Shown: one piece after another, positions 48,108 to 58,383 of the stretch
How the letters are laid out: each line of letters starts with the position of its first letter
Position numbering within the stretch: the first letter of the stretch is position 1
NCBI RefSeq assembly: GCF_900100765.1
Contig: NZ_FNFO01000005.1
Location: 248,001-312,000 of the forward strand
DNA from: Catalinimonas alkaloidigena
GTDB taxonomy: Bacteria > Bacteroidota > Bacteroidia > Cytophagales > Flexibacteraceae
Length of the DNA: 64,000 bases
Direction of reading: 5' to 3'
The notes under the pieces: generated by a model
Databases searched by the model: none
The model's input: the letters and a program-made list of their open reading frames with translations, nothing else
What the model was told of the DNA's origin: nothing
Translations under genes and position numbers: made by a program

Positions 48108-49454
48108 TTATAATGGCCGCTCGGCCAATTCGTTTAGATATACTTCCACGTTGGTGTACAGGGGGTTCAGCGTGTGCTGCGCACCATCGGCGCTGTCGCG
48201 AGGATCGAGCCGGTGCTTCTTCTCCCAGCGGTCGGGCATGCCGTCGCGATCCTGATCGGCCGGAGGATCGGTCGACTTCAGTTCGGGCCACCCGCCCACC
48301 TGCGCCTGTGAGTCGATAATGCCCGTGCCAAACGTGGCTGTTCCGTCACGCACTTCCCGGACAATGCGCTGGTCGACCGCATCGCGCACGCGGCTGGCGC
48401 CCGCCTTTTTGAGCACCGCTTCGTAGGCCGTGACGGCATCCTGCGCATCTTCCAACGCCGGGGCCGGAAAGGGTTCCGGGTGACGCGCTGCGGCCGGATT
48501 GTCGGCCTGTACGCCCCCCTCCCAGTTGTGGGCCGAGATGGCTTCGCTGCCGACCATGTAATTGCCGTGGATGTAGTACTGTCCGTAGGGTTCCCACGGG
48601 GCGATGATGCGCTCGCGCTTCGATTTTTCGGTGGCCGGTCCGGGCTTGTAATAGTTATTGACCACGTTGTAGTGCCCTTTTTCGCCGCCGTAGATGCTGT
48701 TTCCGCCCCAGTTGTAAATCACGTTGTTGCGGAAGTCGACCAGTTCTTTATCGGTGTTAGGCGTAGAGGACGAGCCGCTGAAGCGGGGATTACGGCTGGT
48801 GTGGTGCGCCAGCAGATTGTGGTGGAACGTGGCGCCTTCGCCGCCCCAGATGCCCCCGTACCCGTGGTCACCTTTGTGATGCACCGATTCATTGAGACTT
48901 TCGGAGATGATGCACCACTGCATCGTGAAGTTCTTGTTCCAGTAGAACGACGCACATTCGTCGGTCGACCAACTGATGGAACAATGGTCGATCATCACGC
49001 GGTCCTGCTTCCGTCCGCCCAGAGCGTCGGCCTCTTGCTTGGTTTCGTCGCCCATGCGCACCCGGAGGTACCGGAGGATGACGTTGTCGGCCTTGACGTT
49101 GACCGGATAATCTTTCAGGCAAATGCCGTCGCCCGGTGCCGACTGCCCGGCGATGGTCAGATCACCGTTGTTGATGTCCAGCGATGATTTCAGGGCAATG
49201 GTGCCCGACACGGCAAAGACGATGATGCGTGGCCCGTGTTTACGCACCGCCTCGCGCAGGCTGCCCGGCCCTTCGTCGTTTAGGTTCTCCACGACATAGA
49301 CCGTTCCGCCCCGCCCGCCGGTAGCATGCGCACCGAAGCCTTCTGCCCCCGGAAACGCCAGCGGTTGTGCGTGCATTTCCACGGTGCTTCCCAGGGTCAC
49401 GACCACCAGGCTCAGGCGAAAAATCCAGTTCATACTCATGCGTAACTTCTCCAT
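48108..49454 (-). CDS. Pectate lyase, PL1 family (first copy)
   Basis: 448 residues from the ATG at 49454 (MEKLRMSMNWIFRL), though ATGs at codons 6 and 8 are also possible. A signal peptide ends EMHAQ. The right-handed beta-helix starts LAFPGAEGFGAHATGGRGGTVYVV and contains VMIDHCSISWSTDE and HGYGGIWGGEGATFHHNLLAHHTSRNPR, all typical of PL1. The C-terminus has a DRDGMPDRWEKKHRLDP calcium-loop-like segment. It cleaves polygalacturonate by beta-elimination. There is no lipobox, so the protein is probably periplasmic, unlike the next copy. Confidence 0.92.
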   Translation of the reverse strand: MEKLRMSMNWIFRLSLVVVTLGSTVEMHAQPLAFPGAEGFGAHATGGRGGTVYVVENLNDEGPGSLREAVRKHGPRIIVFAVSGTIALKSSLDINNGDLTIAGQSAPGDGICLKDYPVNVKADNVILRYLRVRMGDETKQEADALGGRKQDRVMIDHCSISWSTDECASFYWNKNFTMQWCIISESLNESVHHKGDHGYGGIWGGEGATFHHNLLAHHTSRNPRFSGSSSTPNTDKELVDFRNNVIYNWGGNSIYGGEKGHYNVVNNYYKPGPATEKSKRERIIAPWEPYGQYYIHGNYMVGSEAISAHNWEGGVQADNPAAARHPEPFPAPALEDAQDAVTAYEAVLKKAGASRVRDAVDQRIVREVRDGTATFGTGIIDSQAQVGGWPELKSTDPPADQDRDGMPDRWEKKHRLDPRDSADGAQHTLNPLYTNVEVYLNELAERPL

Positions 49455-49657
49455 GTCAGCCTTATTAAACGTTGGGGGCGCTTTGCTCCTTATCAAGAAA
49501 GACGAACTCCGGCCCTGAGTATACCCACTCGGGACGCTTTCCTGCCGAATCGGATGAATGATGCGCAGGAAAGGGGCGTTCAATTCCCCTTCGGCCCCCT
49601 TTCGCTGCACATCGTCCTCATCTCCCTCGCAGAAGGTTTTGCGGCCAGGCGTAATGC

Positions 49658-51133
49658 TTACTGGACCTGGCGTTCGGTGATTTCATGCACCAGGCTATTA
49701 AAATAGACTTCTACGTTCTCGTAGCCTGTGCTCAGGTCGTGGCCGTTGGCATTATCCTGAGCGGGGTCCAGTTTCTTTTCGGTTTTCCAGGCATCGGGCA
49801 TGCCATCGCCCGACGTATCCAGCGGCGGCTCGGCCGAACGCAGTTCGGGCCATCCTCCTACGTCGCTTTGCGTATCGATGATGCCGTTGCTACTGCCGTT
49901 TGAGCCAGAAAAAGTGAACAATCCGGTCTGGACTTCCCGTACCACACGGGCGTCTACCGTGTCGCGGTGCAGGGAGGCCCCGCTGTACGCCAGCACGTTG
50001 TCGTATGCTTCGGCGGCCGTGTGTGTCGTGACGTTGTCGTTGATCGGATGCGGCTCCGCCTGCCGGATGGCGGCCTTTTCTTCGTCCGATACAGTACCGT
50101 ACTTGCTGTGAAACTGGTTGAACACGCCGTAGGTCCAATTGTCGGCTGTTACGTCGGGGCTTCCTTCCATCACGTTCCCGGCGATGTAGTACTTGCCCCA
50201 GGTATCGTAGACGTCGGTGCCTTCGTTGGTATTTTTATCGATCGAGATGATCCGTTGCCGCTTTTTGGTGGCCGGGCCGGGCTTGTAATAACAGTTGACG
50301 ATGTTGACGTTCATGGCTTCGCCGCCGTACGTGCTGTTGTTGCCCCAGTTGTAGAATACGTTGTTGCGCAGATCGACCAGATCGGTCAATGCAAAGGCTT
50401 TGCCGGCCTCTTCGCCCAGACGCGGATTACGACTGTCGTGGTGCGCCAGCAGGTTGTGGTGAAACGAGGCTTTTCGCCCGCCCCAGATGCCGCCGTAGCC
50501 GTGCGCGCCTTTGTCGTGCACCGAATTGCGCAGGCTCTCGGCAATCAGACACCACTGCACCGTCGTATTTTCGTTGGCATAAAACGAGACACACTCGTCG
50601 GTTGACCAGCTCATGGAACAATGGTCGATGATGATGTCGTGGTGAAAACGCCCGCCCAGGGCGTCGGCTTCCTGTTGCGCTTCGTCGCCCATCCGGAAAC
50701 GCAGGTACCGGATGATGACATTGTCGGTGCTGATGGTGACGGGGTAGTCTTTCAGGCAAATGCCATCGCCCGGCGCCGTTTGTCCCGCAATTGTGACGTC
50801 GCCATTTTTGATGTCGAGGCGCGACCGCAGGGAAATGGTGCCGGATACCTGAAACAAAATGTAGCGCGGACCGGCCTGGTTAATGGCGTAGCGCAGTGTG
50901 CCCGGCGAACCGTCGTCGGTCAGTTTGGTAACGTAGAGCACCTTGCCGCCCCGCCCGCCCGTAGCGTTGCGGCCGAAGCCCTCTGCCCCGGGAAAGGCGA
51001 GCGCCGCTTCTTCGACAGGAGTGGGCTTTTCAGGTTCCGGATCAGGCCCGGGTGTAGACCCGGTCGGTCCGGATTTGCAACTCAAGAGCGCGAGGATACA
51101 ACCTCCAATCAGGAGGGATAAAGAGCGAACCAT
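49658..51133 (-). CDS. Pectate lyase, PL1 family (second copy, lipoprotein)
   Basis: 491 residues from the ATG at 51133. A lipoprotein signal (GGCILALLSC, Cys at about residue 19) is followed by a Pro/Glu-rich linker. The PL1 domain starts LAFPGAEGFGRNATGGRGG and carries IIIDHCSMSWSTDE and HGYGGIWGGRKASFHHNLLAHHDSRNPR. The C-terminus has a DTSGDGMPDAWKTEKKLDP motif. It is closely related to the neighbouring copy, but the lipid anchor suggests surface exposure. One copy may act outside on polymer and the other inside on oligomers; that split is inferred from the signal type. Confidence 0.92.
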   Translation of the reverse strand: MVRSLSLLIGGCILALLSCKSGPTGSTPGPDPEPEKPTPVEEAALAFPGAEGFGRNATGGRGGKVLYVTKLTDDGSPGTLRYAINQAGPRYILFQVSGTISLRSRLDIKNGDVTIAGQTAPGDGICLKDYPVTISTDNVIIRYLRFRMGDEAQQEADALGGRFHHDIIIDHCSMSWSTDECVSFYANENTTVQWCLIAESLRNSVHDKGAHGYGGIWGGRKASFHHNLLAHHDSRNPRLGEEAGKAFALTDLVDLRNNVFYNWGNNSTYGGEAMNVNIVNCYYKPGPATKKRQRIISIDKNTNEGTDVYDTWGKYYIAGNVMEGSPDVTADNWTYGVFNQFHSKYGTVSDEEKAAIRQAEPHPINDNVTTHTAAEAYDNVLAYSGASLHRDTVDARVVREVQTGLFTFSGSNGSSNGIIDTQSDVGGWPELRSAEPPLDTSGDGMPDAWKTEKKLDPAQDNANGHDLSTGYENVEVYFNSLVHEITERQVQ

Positions 51134-51209
51134 AGCAAGGGGAATGACGAAAAAATAAAAAGAGGGGCGACTGCTTTGGCACCGCAGCCGCCCCCGCATC
51201 TATGAACAC

Positions 51210-52796
51210 CTAGGGATTCCAGCGCGGGTCGCCCGCTACGCTGTTAAAACTGTTGTCGACGATGGTGAAGTCGCCGTTGAGCGGATCGGCCCATAGCTCG
51301 TCGGCGGGGCGTCCGTGGGCCGACAAACCAGGAATTTCGGTCGCCGGGTCGGACAGTTCGAAGTCGGACGTGATGAACGAGTTGGAAACGTCGATGCCGT
51401 TCAGGTTGCCGTTGCGGCCTTTGATCGCCACGCTTTCGGCACCGCCGCTATCCCAGCCCGGCCCGATGATCGTGTTGTAGATTTTGACCTGATTGACGTT
51501 GTTCGCGCCGTCGCTGCCCCGGTAATCGAACATGGTCGAGCCGGTCTTGGTCACTTCGAACAACGTACAGTTTTCGATCACAATCGAATTGGTGCTGGTT
51601 TTGCTGCGGATAAACTGCTCCGCCTGCGAAATGGTCGAGTTCGAAATCTTGATGTTTTCTACGTGGGCGTCGTCGTTGTCCATGTTGACAAGGCCGTAGC
51701 CGCTGATGCTGTCGATCACGCAGTTGTTGATCAGAAACGAATCGATCTGTACGGCGCTCGTCTTGATCCGGGCCACCCCACGCAGGCTGTGGATTTCGCA
51801 CGATTCGATTTTGATGGTACCGACGGTGGTGGCCTTGTCGATGTTAAATACGTAGTGAGACGAAAATTCGCCCGTAAAACGAATGCCTCGCAGCGTCAGC
51901 GATTCTATTTCAGTGCCTTCTTCGAACGCCAGGCTCCCCACCTCGATGGTGGCCAGCTCGGGGCTGAAGTCAATCTCACTAGCAATGGTCAGCGATTTGC
52001 CGAACCGGTACGACGACAGCGTGTAAGGCACGCCCTTCTTCAGCACAATTACGCTACCGTCCGGCACCGCATCGAGCGTATCTTCCAGGGCATTCGGATC
52101 GTCGATGTCGGTCAGGTCGATGATCATATCGGCCGCGCCGAGCGATTCTTTCGTTACGTAGTTGCCCCAGCCGCGCTCGGCCTCACCGCTCATCAGGTAC
52201 ACCAAGTAGTTGGTAGACGGTTGCAGCCCGTCGATGAGCTTCATGGCGGCGGCGCGGTCGTCGTCCGTTACTTCCACCTGTTTTACCAGCGACGAATCGG
52301 CTCCCAGCAAGACCCGAATGGCCGTCACGGGTGCGCCTTCGGTTTTCCATCGTACAATGATAGCCCGGTCGGTCACGTCGAACTTCGTCGGCGGAATCCA
52401 GATGGTCGGGAACCGGGGCGTTTTGATCTCGCCCAGTTCGGCCATTTTGGAATTAAATTCCGGATTGCTCGAGTTGGCCCGCACCCGCACCTGGTAGAGG
52501 GTCTCCCATTCCAGCCCTTCGAACGTGACCAGGTTGGTGTCGATTTCTACCGTGGCGGCAACGGTCTGGAACGTGTCTTTACTGATTTCGGCCGTGTACG
52601 AGCTGGCTTCCTTGACCTGCTGCCACGTGGCCTGCACCCAGTTGCCCTGCGACATCAAAGGCTCTTTGAGGGTGGGGCGAAACAACCGCACCGGCCCCAG
52701 TTCTTCTTCTTCAGGTTTACACGCCCCCAGCAAGAGTAGGCTCAGGCATAGCCAGAGGTAGCCGTTACGGTGGGTAAATAGCTTATGTTTGATCAT
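51210..52796 (-). CDS. DUF5123/DUF4957-like surface lipoprotein
   Basis: 528 residues from the ATG at 52796 (MIKHKLFTHRNGYLWL), with lipobox LLLLGAC. Upstream codons in the open frame belong to the intergenic stretch. Two fibronectin type III-like domains (about 45-230) precede a parallel beta-helix of short repeats, such as VGTIKIESCEIHSLRG, VQIDSFLINNCVIDSISG and NSIVIENCTLFEVT, ending in a DUF5123-type GDPRWNP tail. Such proteins recur in pectin loci of Bacteroidota next to SusD and probably bind or present substrate at the surface. No catalytic residues were identified. Confidence 0.8.
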   Translation of the reverse strand: MIKHKLFTHRNGYLWLCLSLLLLGACKPEEEELGPVRLFRPTLKEPLMSQGNWVQATWQQVKEASSYTAEISKDTFQTVAATVEIDTNLVTFEGLEWETLYQVRVRANSSNPEFNSKMAELGEIKTPRFPTIWIPPTKFDVTDRAIIVRWKTEGAPVTAIRVLLGADSSLVKQVEVTDDDRAAAMKLIDGLQPSTNYLVYLMSGEAERGWGNYVTKESLGAADMIIDLTDIDDPNALEDTLDAVPDGSVIVLKKGVPYTLSSYRFGKSLTIASEIDFSPELATIEVGSLAFEEGTEIESLTLRGIRFTGEFSSHYVFNIDKATTVGTIKIESCEIHSLRGVARIKTSAVQIDSFLINNCVIDSISGYGLVNMDNDDAHVENIKISNSTISQAEQFIRSKTSTNSIVIENCTLFEVTKTGSTMFDYRGSDGANNVNQVKIYNTIIGPGWDSGGAESVAIKGRNGNLNGIDVSNSFITSDFELSDPATEIPGLSAHGRPADELWADPLNGDFTIVDNSFNSVAGDPRWNP

Positions 52797-52842
52797 CTCT
52801 GTGCTCTTCGTTAGTAGGTTGATTTTTTGAATAACCGCGGCC

Positions 52843-54687
52843 TTACTCGCCATAGTTATAGCCATTGTTCTGTAGCACGCCCTGGCTGCTGCTGATGGTG
52901 GAGCTGTGGAGCGGCAAAATGTAGCGCACCGGCATTTGGCCTGTGTTGTCCGTGTAGCCGCGCCACTGGCGCATCACGTAGTCGGAAGGCTCGCCGGTCG
53001 ATGTATTGTAAAGTCCCAGCAACCAGCTCTGACGCATCCAGCCGTCCGGATTGTCGCCCACGTTCGGCGAATCTTCGAGCGCGGGTTCCGTTTCGGGCTG
53101 CCGGAATTTATTCAGGATCAGCATCGGTTGCATCGGCTCCTGCAGTTTGTAGTAGAGGTAATGCGGGTAGGCGGCCCACTTGCCAACGCCGGCGTAGGCG
53201 TCTTTGCCCATTTGAATCAGGTCGTTGCGGGTTTGAGCCACTTTCTCGCCGTACAGGTTCCAGCGGGCCAGGTCGTATTTCCGCAGGCATTCTCCCCCAA
53301 ATTCCCAGGCGCGCTCGTCGACGATGGCCCGGAAGAACGATTCTTTATCGCCGTGTTCGCTGATGTAAGCGTCCACTTTCGTGCCCCACACCGATTGGTC
53401 AAAGGCGCGCTGGCGTACCTGCCGCAGAGCACCCTTCGCCAGTTCGGTGGGGCCGTTCAGTTCGTTTTCGGCTTCGGCCATCATCAGCAACACGTCCGTG
53501 TAACGCATCATCGGCCAGTTGATGCCCGTGCCTTTGGCAGACGAAGCCCCCGGCTGATAGGGCAACCACAGGCGGTTCCATTTCCCCGGCCCTACGGAGC
53601 TGTAGCTCTGCGGATTCTGCACCAGGTTGTCCTCGTAGTAATAGAAGGCACACGTGGCGTCGAAACGCTGGTCGAGGGTATCGAACGAGTACACGTAGGT
53701 CAGCGGAAAGCTCAGGTAGTTGGAGCCGGAACCGTAAGGGTGCGTCCCGGCATCGACCCGGATACCGTTGTTCCAGGCCACATCGCCCGAGCCGGGATAA
53801 AACGGTACTTCCCACAACACGTCTTCGTTCAGCGGTTTGATGAACTCACACTCGTTTTTGAAGATCTGCAGGAAATCGGGGTTGAGCGTATGGGGCTTCA
53901 GGTCCACCAGTTTCTTCGCATAATCGCGGGCGAGCGTATAGTAATCGAGGTAGTCGGGCTGCCGCACCATCTGCATGTCGGGCGTCAGCCAGTAGCCCCC
54001 GCGCATCAGCGACAGCCGTGCAATCATGCCCAGTACGAATTCGCGGTTGATCTGCTCGATGCCGTAGGGCAACTGATCGGCCCACATCATGTCGGCCTCA
54101 ATATCCACCAGATCCTGGATCAGCACCGTCAGGCAGGAATCGCGCGGCGAGCGGGGCAGGTAAAAGTTATCGCCCGCTTTGGTCGGTGTGGTTTTGAAGG
54201 GCACATCGCCCCAGTGGTTCATCAGCAGATAATACCAGATGGCGCGCAGCGTGAGCGCTTCGCCCAGGTACTGCTTCATCATCGGATGGTTGGGGTCGTC
54301 GTAGATGGGGCTGTTCTGAATGCCCTCGATCACTTCGTTGGCGCGGTTGATGGCCACGTAGGCGTTGTCCCACACCCGCAACAGGTCGGCATTGGCGTCA
54401 GAAGCCTCGAACGACCAGATGTCGCGCCGCGAGTTGTCGGGAGCCGACCCCACGCTGCCACACTCGATGTCGGTATTGCCCGTGAAGTTGTTCGATACCC
54501 GCGACGTGAAGGCGTCCTGGTTGAACATGGCGTATACGCCATACAGCGCCTTGGCAGCATCGGTCTCCTGCGAGAAAATGTAGTCTTCCGTGAACGCCGA
54601 GGGCGAGTCGGTATCCAGGAAGTCTTCTTTACACGCCACGGTCAGTAGCGCGACGACGGTCAGAAGAAGAGGAAATTTATATTTCAT
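52843..54687 (-). CDS. SusD/RagB-type glycan-binding lipoprotein
   Basis: 614 residues from the ATG at 54687; an ATG three codons upstream is equally possible. Lipobox VALLTVAC places the Cys at about residue 19. SusD features include ETDAAKALYGVYAMFNQDAF, WDNAYVAINRANEVIEGI, LGEALTLRAIWYYLLMNHWGDVPF with TPR-like helices, MRYTDVLLMMAEAENEL, and RQRAFDQSVWG in place of the usual VR.RAG. The protein caps the SusC channel and binds oligosaccharide. Substrate is inferred as pectin-derived from the enzymes downstream. Confidence 0.95.
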   Translation of the reverse strand: MKYKFPLLLTVVALLTVACKEDFLDTDSPSAFTEDYIFSQETDAAKALYGVYAMFNQDAFTSRVSNNFTGNTDIECGSVGSAPDNSRRDIWSFEASDANADLLRVWDNAYVAINRANEVIEGIQNSPIYDDPNHPMMKQYLGEALTLRAIWYYLLMNHWGDVPFKTTPTKAGDNFYLPRSPRDSCLTVLIQDLVDIEADMMWADQLPYGIEQINREFVLGMIARLSLMRGGYWLTPDMQMVRQPDYLDYYTLARDYAKKLVDLKPHTLNPDFLQIFKNECEFIKPLNEDVLWEVPFYPGSGDVAWNNGIRVDAGTHPYGSGSNYLSFPLTYVYSFDTLDQRFDATCAFYYYEDNLVQNPQSYSSVGPGKWNRLWLPYQPGASSAKGTGINWPMMRYTDVLLMMAEAENELNGPTELAKGALRQVRQRAFDQSVWGTKVDAYISEHGDKESFFRAIVDERAWEFGGECLRKYDLARWNLYGEKVAQTRNDLIQMGKDAYAGVGKWAAYPHYLYYKLQEPMQPMLILNKFRQPETEPALEDSPNVGDNPDGWMRQSWLLGLYNTSTGEPSDYVMRQWRGYTDNTGQMPVRYILPLHSSTISSSQGVLQNNGYNYGE

Positions 54688-54724
54688 GATGGACATGACT
54701 TGGTGTGATCTAGTAGGCGTTCAA

Positions 54725-57700
54725 TTAGAAAGTAACGTTTACGCCGATGGTAAACGAGCGACTTTTCGGGTAAGACGAATAGTCGACACCGGGGGTCAGG
54801 GCGGCGTAGGAGCTGCTGCGCGTCGTGCTTACTTCCGGATCGTAACCCGAATATTTGGTCCACAACCAGGCGTTGTAGGCCGTAACGTACACGCGGAACT
54901 GCGACATCCGGAGTTTGGAAATCATCGATTGCGGCAGCGAGTAGCCGATGGTGGCGTTGCTCAGGCGCAGGAAAGAGCCGTCTTCGATGGCGTATGAGTG
55001 CACCACCGGCGCGGCGTTGCCCATGGAGAACGGCGACCAGATGGTGGCGTTCTGGTTCAACTGCCGCAGCGACTCCAGGTCGGACACCAATTGCCCTTCG
55101 GCATCGATGTACTTGAAGCGGTTGTCGGAATTCATGGTGTTCAGCATGTTGCCGAACGTGGTCCGGTGGTACATGTTGAAAGAAATTTTGCCGGTGTTGT
55201 ACACGTCGTTGCCATACACCCAGTTGAAAAACACCGAAGCGTCGAATCCTTTGTAAGTGGCGTTGAGGCCAAAGCCACCGCTGTGCTTCGGCAGGGCATT
55301 CCCGATCACCTGACGGTCTCCGTCGGCAGTGATAACGCCGTTGCCGTCCAGGTCTTTCAACTTGAGCATGCCGGGACGCACCCGCCCGCTGAAGCCGGTC
55401 ACAATGCCGGTTACGTCGGGTACCCCTTCTTTCAGGATGTAATTGCCGGTGGCTTCATCGTAAGCCTGAAAATCGTCTACCGTGTAGAAGCCGTCGGTGA
55501 CATATCCCTGAATCAGGCCGATGGTCTGGCCTACAATCAGGCGGTAATCGTCCTGACTCTTCAGGTCCGTGCCGGCCCAGTTGGAAAATAACTGGCGTTC
55601 GTTTACGCCGTCCAATTCGTCGATGCGGGCCCGGTTGATTCCGATGTTGAAGTCTGCCGAAACGGACAGGTCGTTGCGATCTACCAGATAAGCCTTCATG
55701 GTCAGCTCAACCCCGCGATTCGACGTCTGTCCGATGTTGCGCATCTGCTTGGCGTATCCGGTGTACGAAGGAATGTCCGACTCGACCAACAGGTCTTTGG
55801 TGGTGTTGTAGTACAACTCGACGGTACCGGTCACCAGGCTTTTGAACAGGCCAAAATCAAGGCCCAAATTGCGGGTCACGGTAGTTTCCCATTTCAGGTC
55901 CGGGTTGACGAGCGTCGACGAAGCGGCGGTCCAATACGTCTGCTGCACGTCGTCGAACCCGATGGGACGGTAGCTGGACGGCGTGTAGGTACGCCGCCAC
56001 AGGTTGTCGTCGATCCGGTTGTTCCCCGCTTCGCCGTAGCTGGCGCGCAGTTTCAGGTCCGAGACAAAACCGAGGTTTTGCATAAAGTCTTCCTGCGAAA
56101 TACGCCAGGCCAGGGCCGCGGCCGGAAACACGCCCCAGCGGTTGCCCGGAGCAAACTTGCTGGAGCCGTCTGCCCGCAGCGTCAGCGTAGCCAGGTAGCG
56201 GTCGTTGAACTGGTAGTTGACCCGCCCAAACAGGGAGAGTAGCTTGTTGTCGGGGCTAATGTAGGTCTCGTACCGGTCGGAAGTCCCCAACACCATGTTG
56301 GCGAAGATTTTTTCCGGCGACATGGACTCATCGAAATACAACGCGCGGTTGAACGTCGACTGACGGCCTATTTTCAATACTTCCTGCCCGAACAGAATGT
56401 TAGCACTGTGCATGCCCTTGGAAAGGTTGTAGCTCAGTGTGTTGGCCCAACGCAGGCGGTTGTCATCATAATCCGTGATCTCGGCCAGGGGCAGGCTCCG
56501 TCCGTTGTTGAACGACTCGCCCGTCAGGGGACCGTAGTACCGCCGGCGCGTCTCGAAACCGTATTCGATCCCGAAGTCGGAGCGGTACGTCAGTTCCGGC
56601 AGAATTTTCCAGGAAATGCCGCCATTCATGACCAGCGAACGGTCGATGCGCTTGCGATAATCCTGTTCCACCAGTTTCAGGGGGCTGATCAGGCTGCGCA
56701 TGAACTGCTCGTAATCGCCCGCGGCGTCGAGCGGATCGAGGACGATCTGATCGGCCAGCCCGTTGACGGGGCGGGTGGTGATGCCGTCCGAAATACGCAA
56801 CTGCGAACTTCCCGAGGTACCGGCACCGTCCACAATGATGTTGGAAAAGCGGGGTGCCAGGTCCAACTGAAGTTTGTCGCTGATTTTGTGATTCAACTTA
56901 AAATTGACGGTGGTGCGCTGGTAACCCGATCCGACCAGAATTCCCTGGTCGTCGTTGCCGGTCAGGCTCAGGCTCATTTTGGTGCGATCCGTCCCGCCCG
57001 TCACACTCACATTATGGTACTGCATGTAGGCCGGGCTGCCGAACAACTCTTCCTGCCAGTCGGTGCCGCGCTGGCTTTTGTACAGTTCCAGGTCGTCATA
57101 TACGCCAAAGTAGCGGGTAAACCGGTCGATGTCGTCCGTTCCCCGCAACTGCGCGTACTCGTATTGCGCCAGGACAAATTCGTACGGCGAAAGCACTTCC
57201 AGCTTTCGGGGCAGGTTGCGCTGCTGCACGTAACCGTTGTACGATACCGACGTATTGCCCGCCTTGGCGCTTTTGGTCGTCACGATTACGACGCCGTTGG
57301 CCCCGCGTGCACCGTAGATGGCCGCCGAAGCCGCATCTTTCAGCACGTCGATGCTCACAATGTCGGTCGGTGGAATGTTGTTGATGTTATCGACCGGAAA
57401 ACCGTCGACAATAAACAGCGGAGAGTTGTCTTGCGTTACTGAGCCGCCCCCCCGCACCCGGATCACAATCTCGGCGTCGGGCGAGCCGTCGGTCGTGGTG
57501 ACCTGTACGCCGGCCATGCGCCCGGTGATGGCCTGAGCCGTGCTCGACACGGGAATTTTAGCCAGTTCACGGCCCGAAACGGACGATACTGCACTCGTCA
57601 GGTCTTCGCGTTTCACTTCACCGTAACCGACGACCACCACTTCGTCCAGCGCCTTTACGTCGTCTTTCAGCGTCACGCTGACGTTACTCTGGTTGTTCAC

Positions 57701-58357
57701 CGCCAGTTCCTGTGTCAGATACCCTACCGCGCTGAATACCAACGTGGCGCCGTCCTGCACGTTCAGCGCAAACCGTCCCTCCACGTCGGTGATGGTTCCG
57801 TTGGTCGTACCTTTTTCCAGCACGTTGACCCCCGGGATTCCTTCTCCGCTGCCGTCGGTGACCTGCCCGGATACATTTTGCTCGGGACGCGACCGACGTA
57901 CATTCGCCAGCAGGGGCTGCGGTGCCTGTTCGGTGTAGAGCGGCGGTACCGTCATCGGGGCGAACGTTTTGGAACGCTTGGGTTCCAGTGCCGGGATAAT
58001 GGCGTAGTGGGTGTCGTCCAGTTGCCGGTAAGTCAAATTGGTATTTTCCAGCAGTTGGCTCATGGTCTGCCCGAAGGCCTCCCGGTTCAGCACCTTCGGT
58101 ACGAACGTGTTTTCGACCACATCGGGCGAGTAGACGAACAAGATGTTGAACTCGTGCTCGATTTCTTTCAGTGCCTCGACCAGGGGACGTTGGTTTTGTG
58201 CTGCCTGCTTGGGTTGTTCTCTTCTTGGTGACAGATGAGTTCCGTTAGCCAGCGCCACCTGCGGAGTTTGGCCGAAGCTCCTGCTGGGGCTTCCTAATAG
58301 GCAAAGCAGAGCCACCCCACACGCCCGGGCGAGCATGTCGTTCGTAGGAATTCTCAT
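54725..58357 (-). CDS. SusC/RagA TonB-dependent transporter with N-terminal STN domain
   Basis: 1210 residues. After a signal peptide (ending SFGQ, about residue 30) there is an STN-type domain (about 60-125, LVEALKEIEHEFNILFVYSP). A CarboxypepD_reg-like domain follows (about 160-245, VSGQVTDGSGEGIPGVNVLEKG), then the plug starting DEVVVVGYGEVKREDLTSAVS, with LFIVDGFPVDNINNIPPTDI. A 22-strand barrel ends in Phe. It imports pectin oligosaccharides powered by TonB. The STN domain normally contacts a FecR anti-sigma, and the fecR-like gene lies just 26 bp upstream. Confidence 0.96.
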   Translation of the reverse strand: MRIPTNDMLARACGVALLCLLGSPSRSFGQTPQVALANGTHLSPRREQPKQAAQNQRPLVEALKEIEHEFNILFVYSPDVVENTFVPKVLNREAFGQTMSQLLENTNLTYRQLDDTHYAIIPALEPKRSKTFAPMTVPPLYTEQAPQPLLANVRRSRPEQNVSGQVTDGSGEGIPGVNVLEKGTTNGTITDVEGRFALNVQDGATLVFSAVGYLTQELAVNNQSNVSVTLKDDVKALDEVVVVGYGEVKREDLTSAVSSVSGRELAKIPVSSTAQAITGRMAGVQVTTTDGSPDAEIVIRVRGGGSVTQDNSPLFIVDGFPVDNINNIPPTDIVSIDVLKDAASAAIYGARGANGVVIVTTKSAKAGNTSVSYNGYVQQRNLPRKLEVLSPYEFVLAQYEYAQLRGTDDIDRFTRYFGVYDDLELYKSQRGTDWQEELFGSPAYMQYHNVSVTGGTDRTKMSLSLTGNDDQGILVGSGYQRTTVNFKLNHKISDKLQLDLAPRFSNIIVDGAGTSGSSQLRISDGITTRPVNGLADQIVLDPLDAAGDYEQFMRSLISPLKLVEQDYRKRIDRSLVMNGGISWKILPELTYRSDFGIEYGFETRRRYYGPLTGESFNNGRSLPLAEITDYDDNRLRWANTLSYNLSKGMHSANILFGQEVLKIGRQSTFNRALYFDESMSPEKIFANMVLGTSDRYETYISPDNKLLSLFGRVNYQFNDRYLATLTLRADGSSKFAPGNRWGVFPAAALAWRISQEDFMQNLGFVSDLKLRASYGEAGNNRIDDNLWRRTYTPSSYRPIGFDDVQQTYWTAASSTLVNPDLKWETTVTRNLGLDFGLFKSLVTGTVELYYNTTKDLLVESDIPSYTGYAKQMRNIGQTSNRGVELTMKAYLVDRNDLSVSADFNIGINRARIDELDGVNERQLFSNWAGTDLKSQDDYRLIVGQTIGLIQGYVTDGFYTVDDFQAYDEATGNYILKEGVPDVTGIVTGFSGRVRPGMLKLKDLDGNGVITADGDRQVIGNALPKHSGGFGLNATYKGFDASVFFNWVYGNDVYNTGKISFNMYHRTTFGNMLNTMNSDNRFKYIDAEGQLVSDLESLRQLNQNATIWSPFSMGNAAPVVHSYAIEDGSFLRLSNATIGYSLPQSMISKLRMSQFRVYVTAYNAWLWTKYSGYDPEVSTTRSSSYAALTPGVDYSSYPKSRSFTIGVNVTF

Positions 58358-58383
58358 AAAAGGTTGCTGTTTATGTGATGGTG

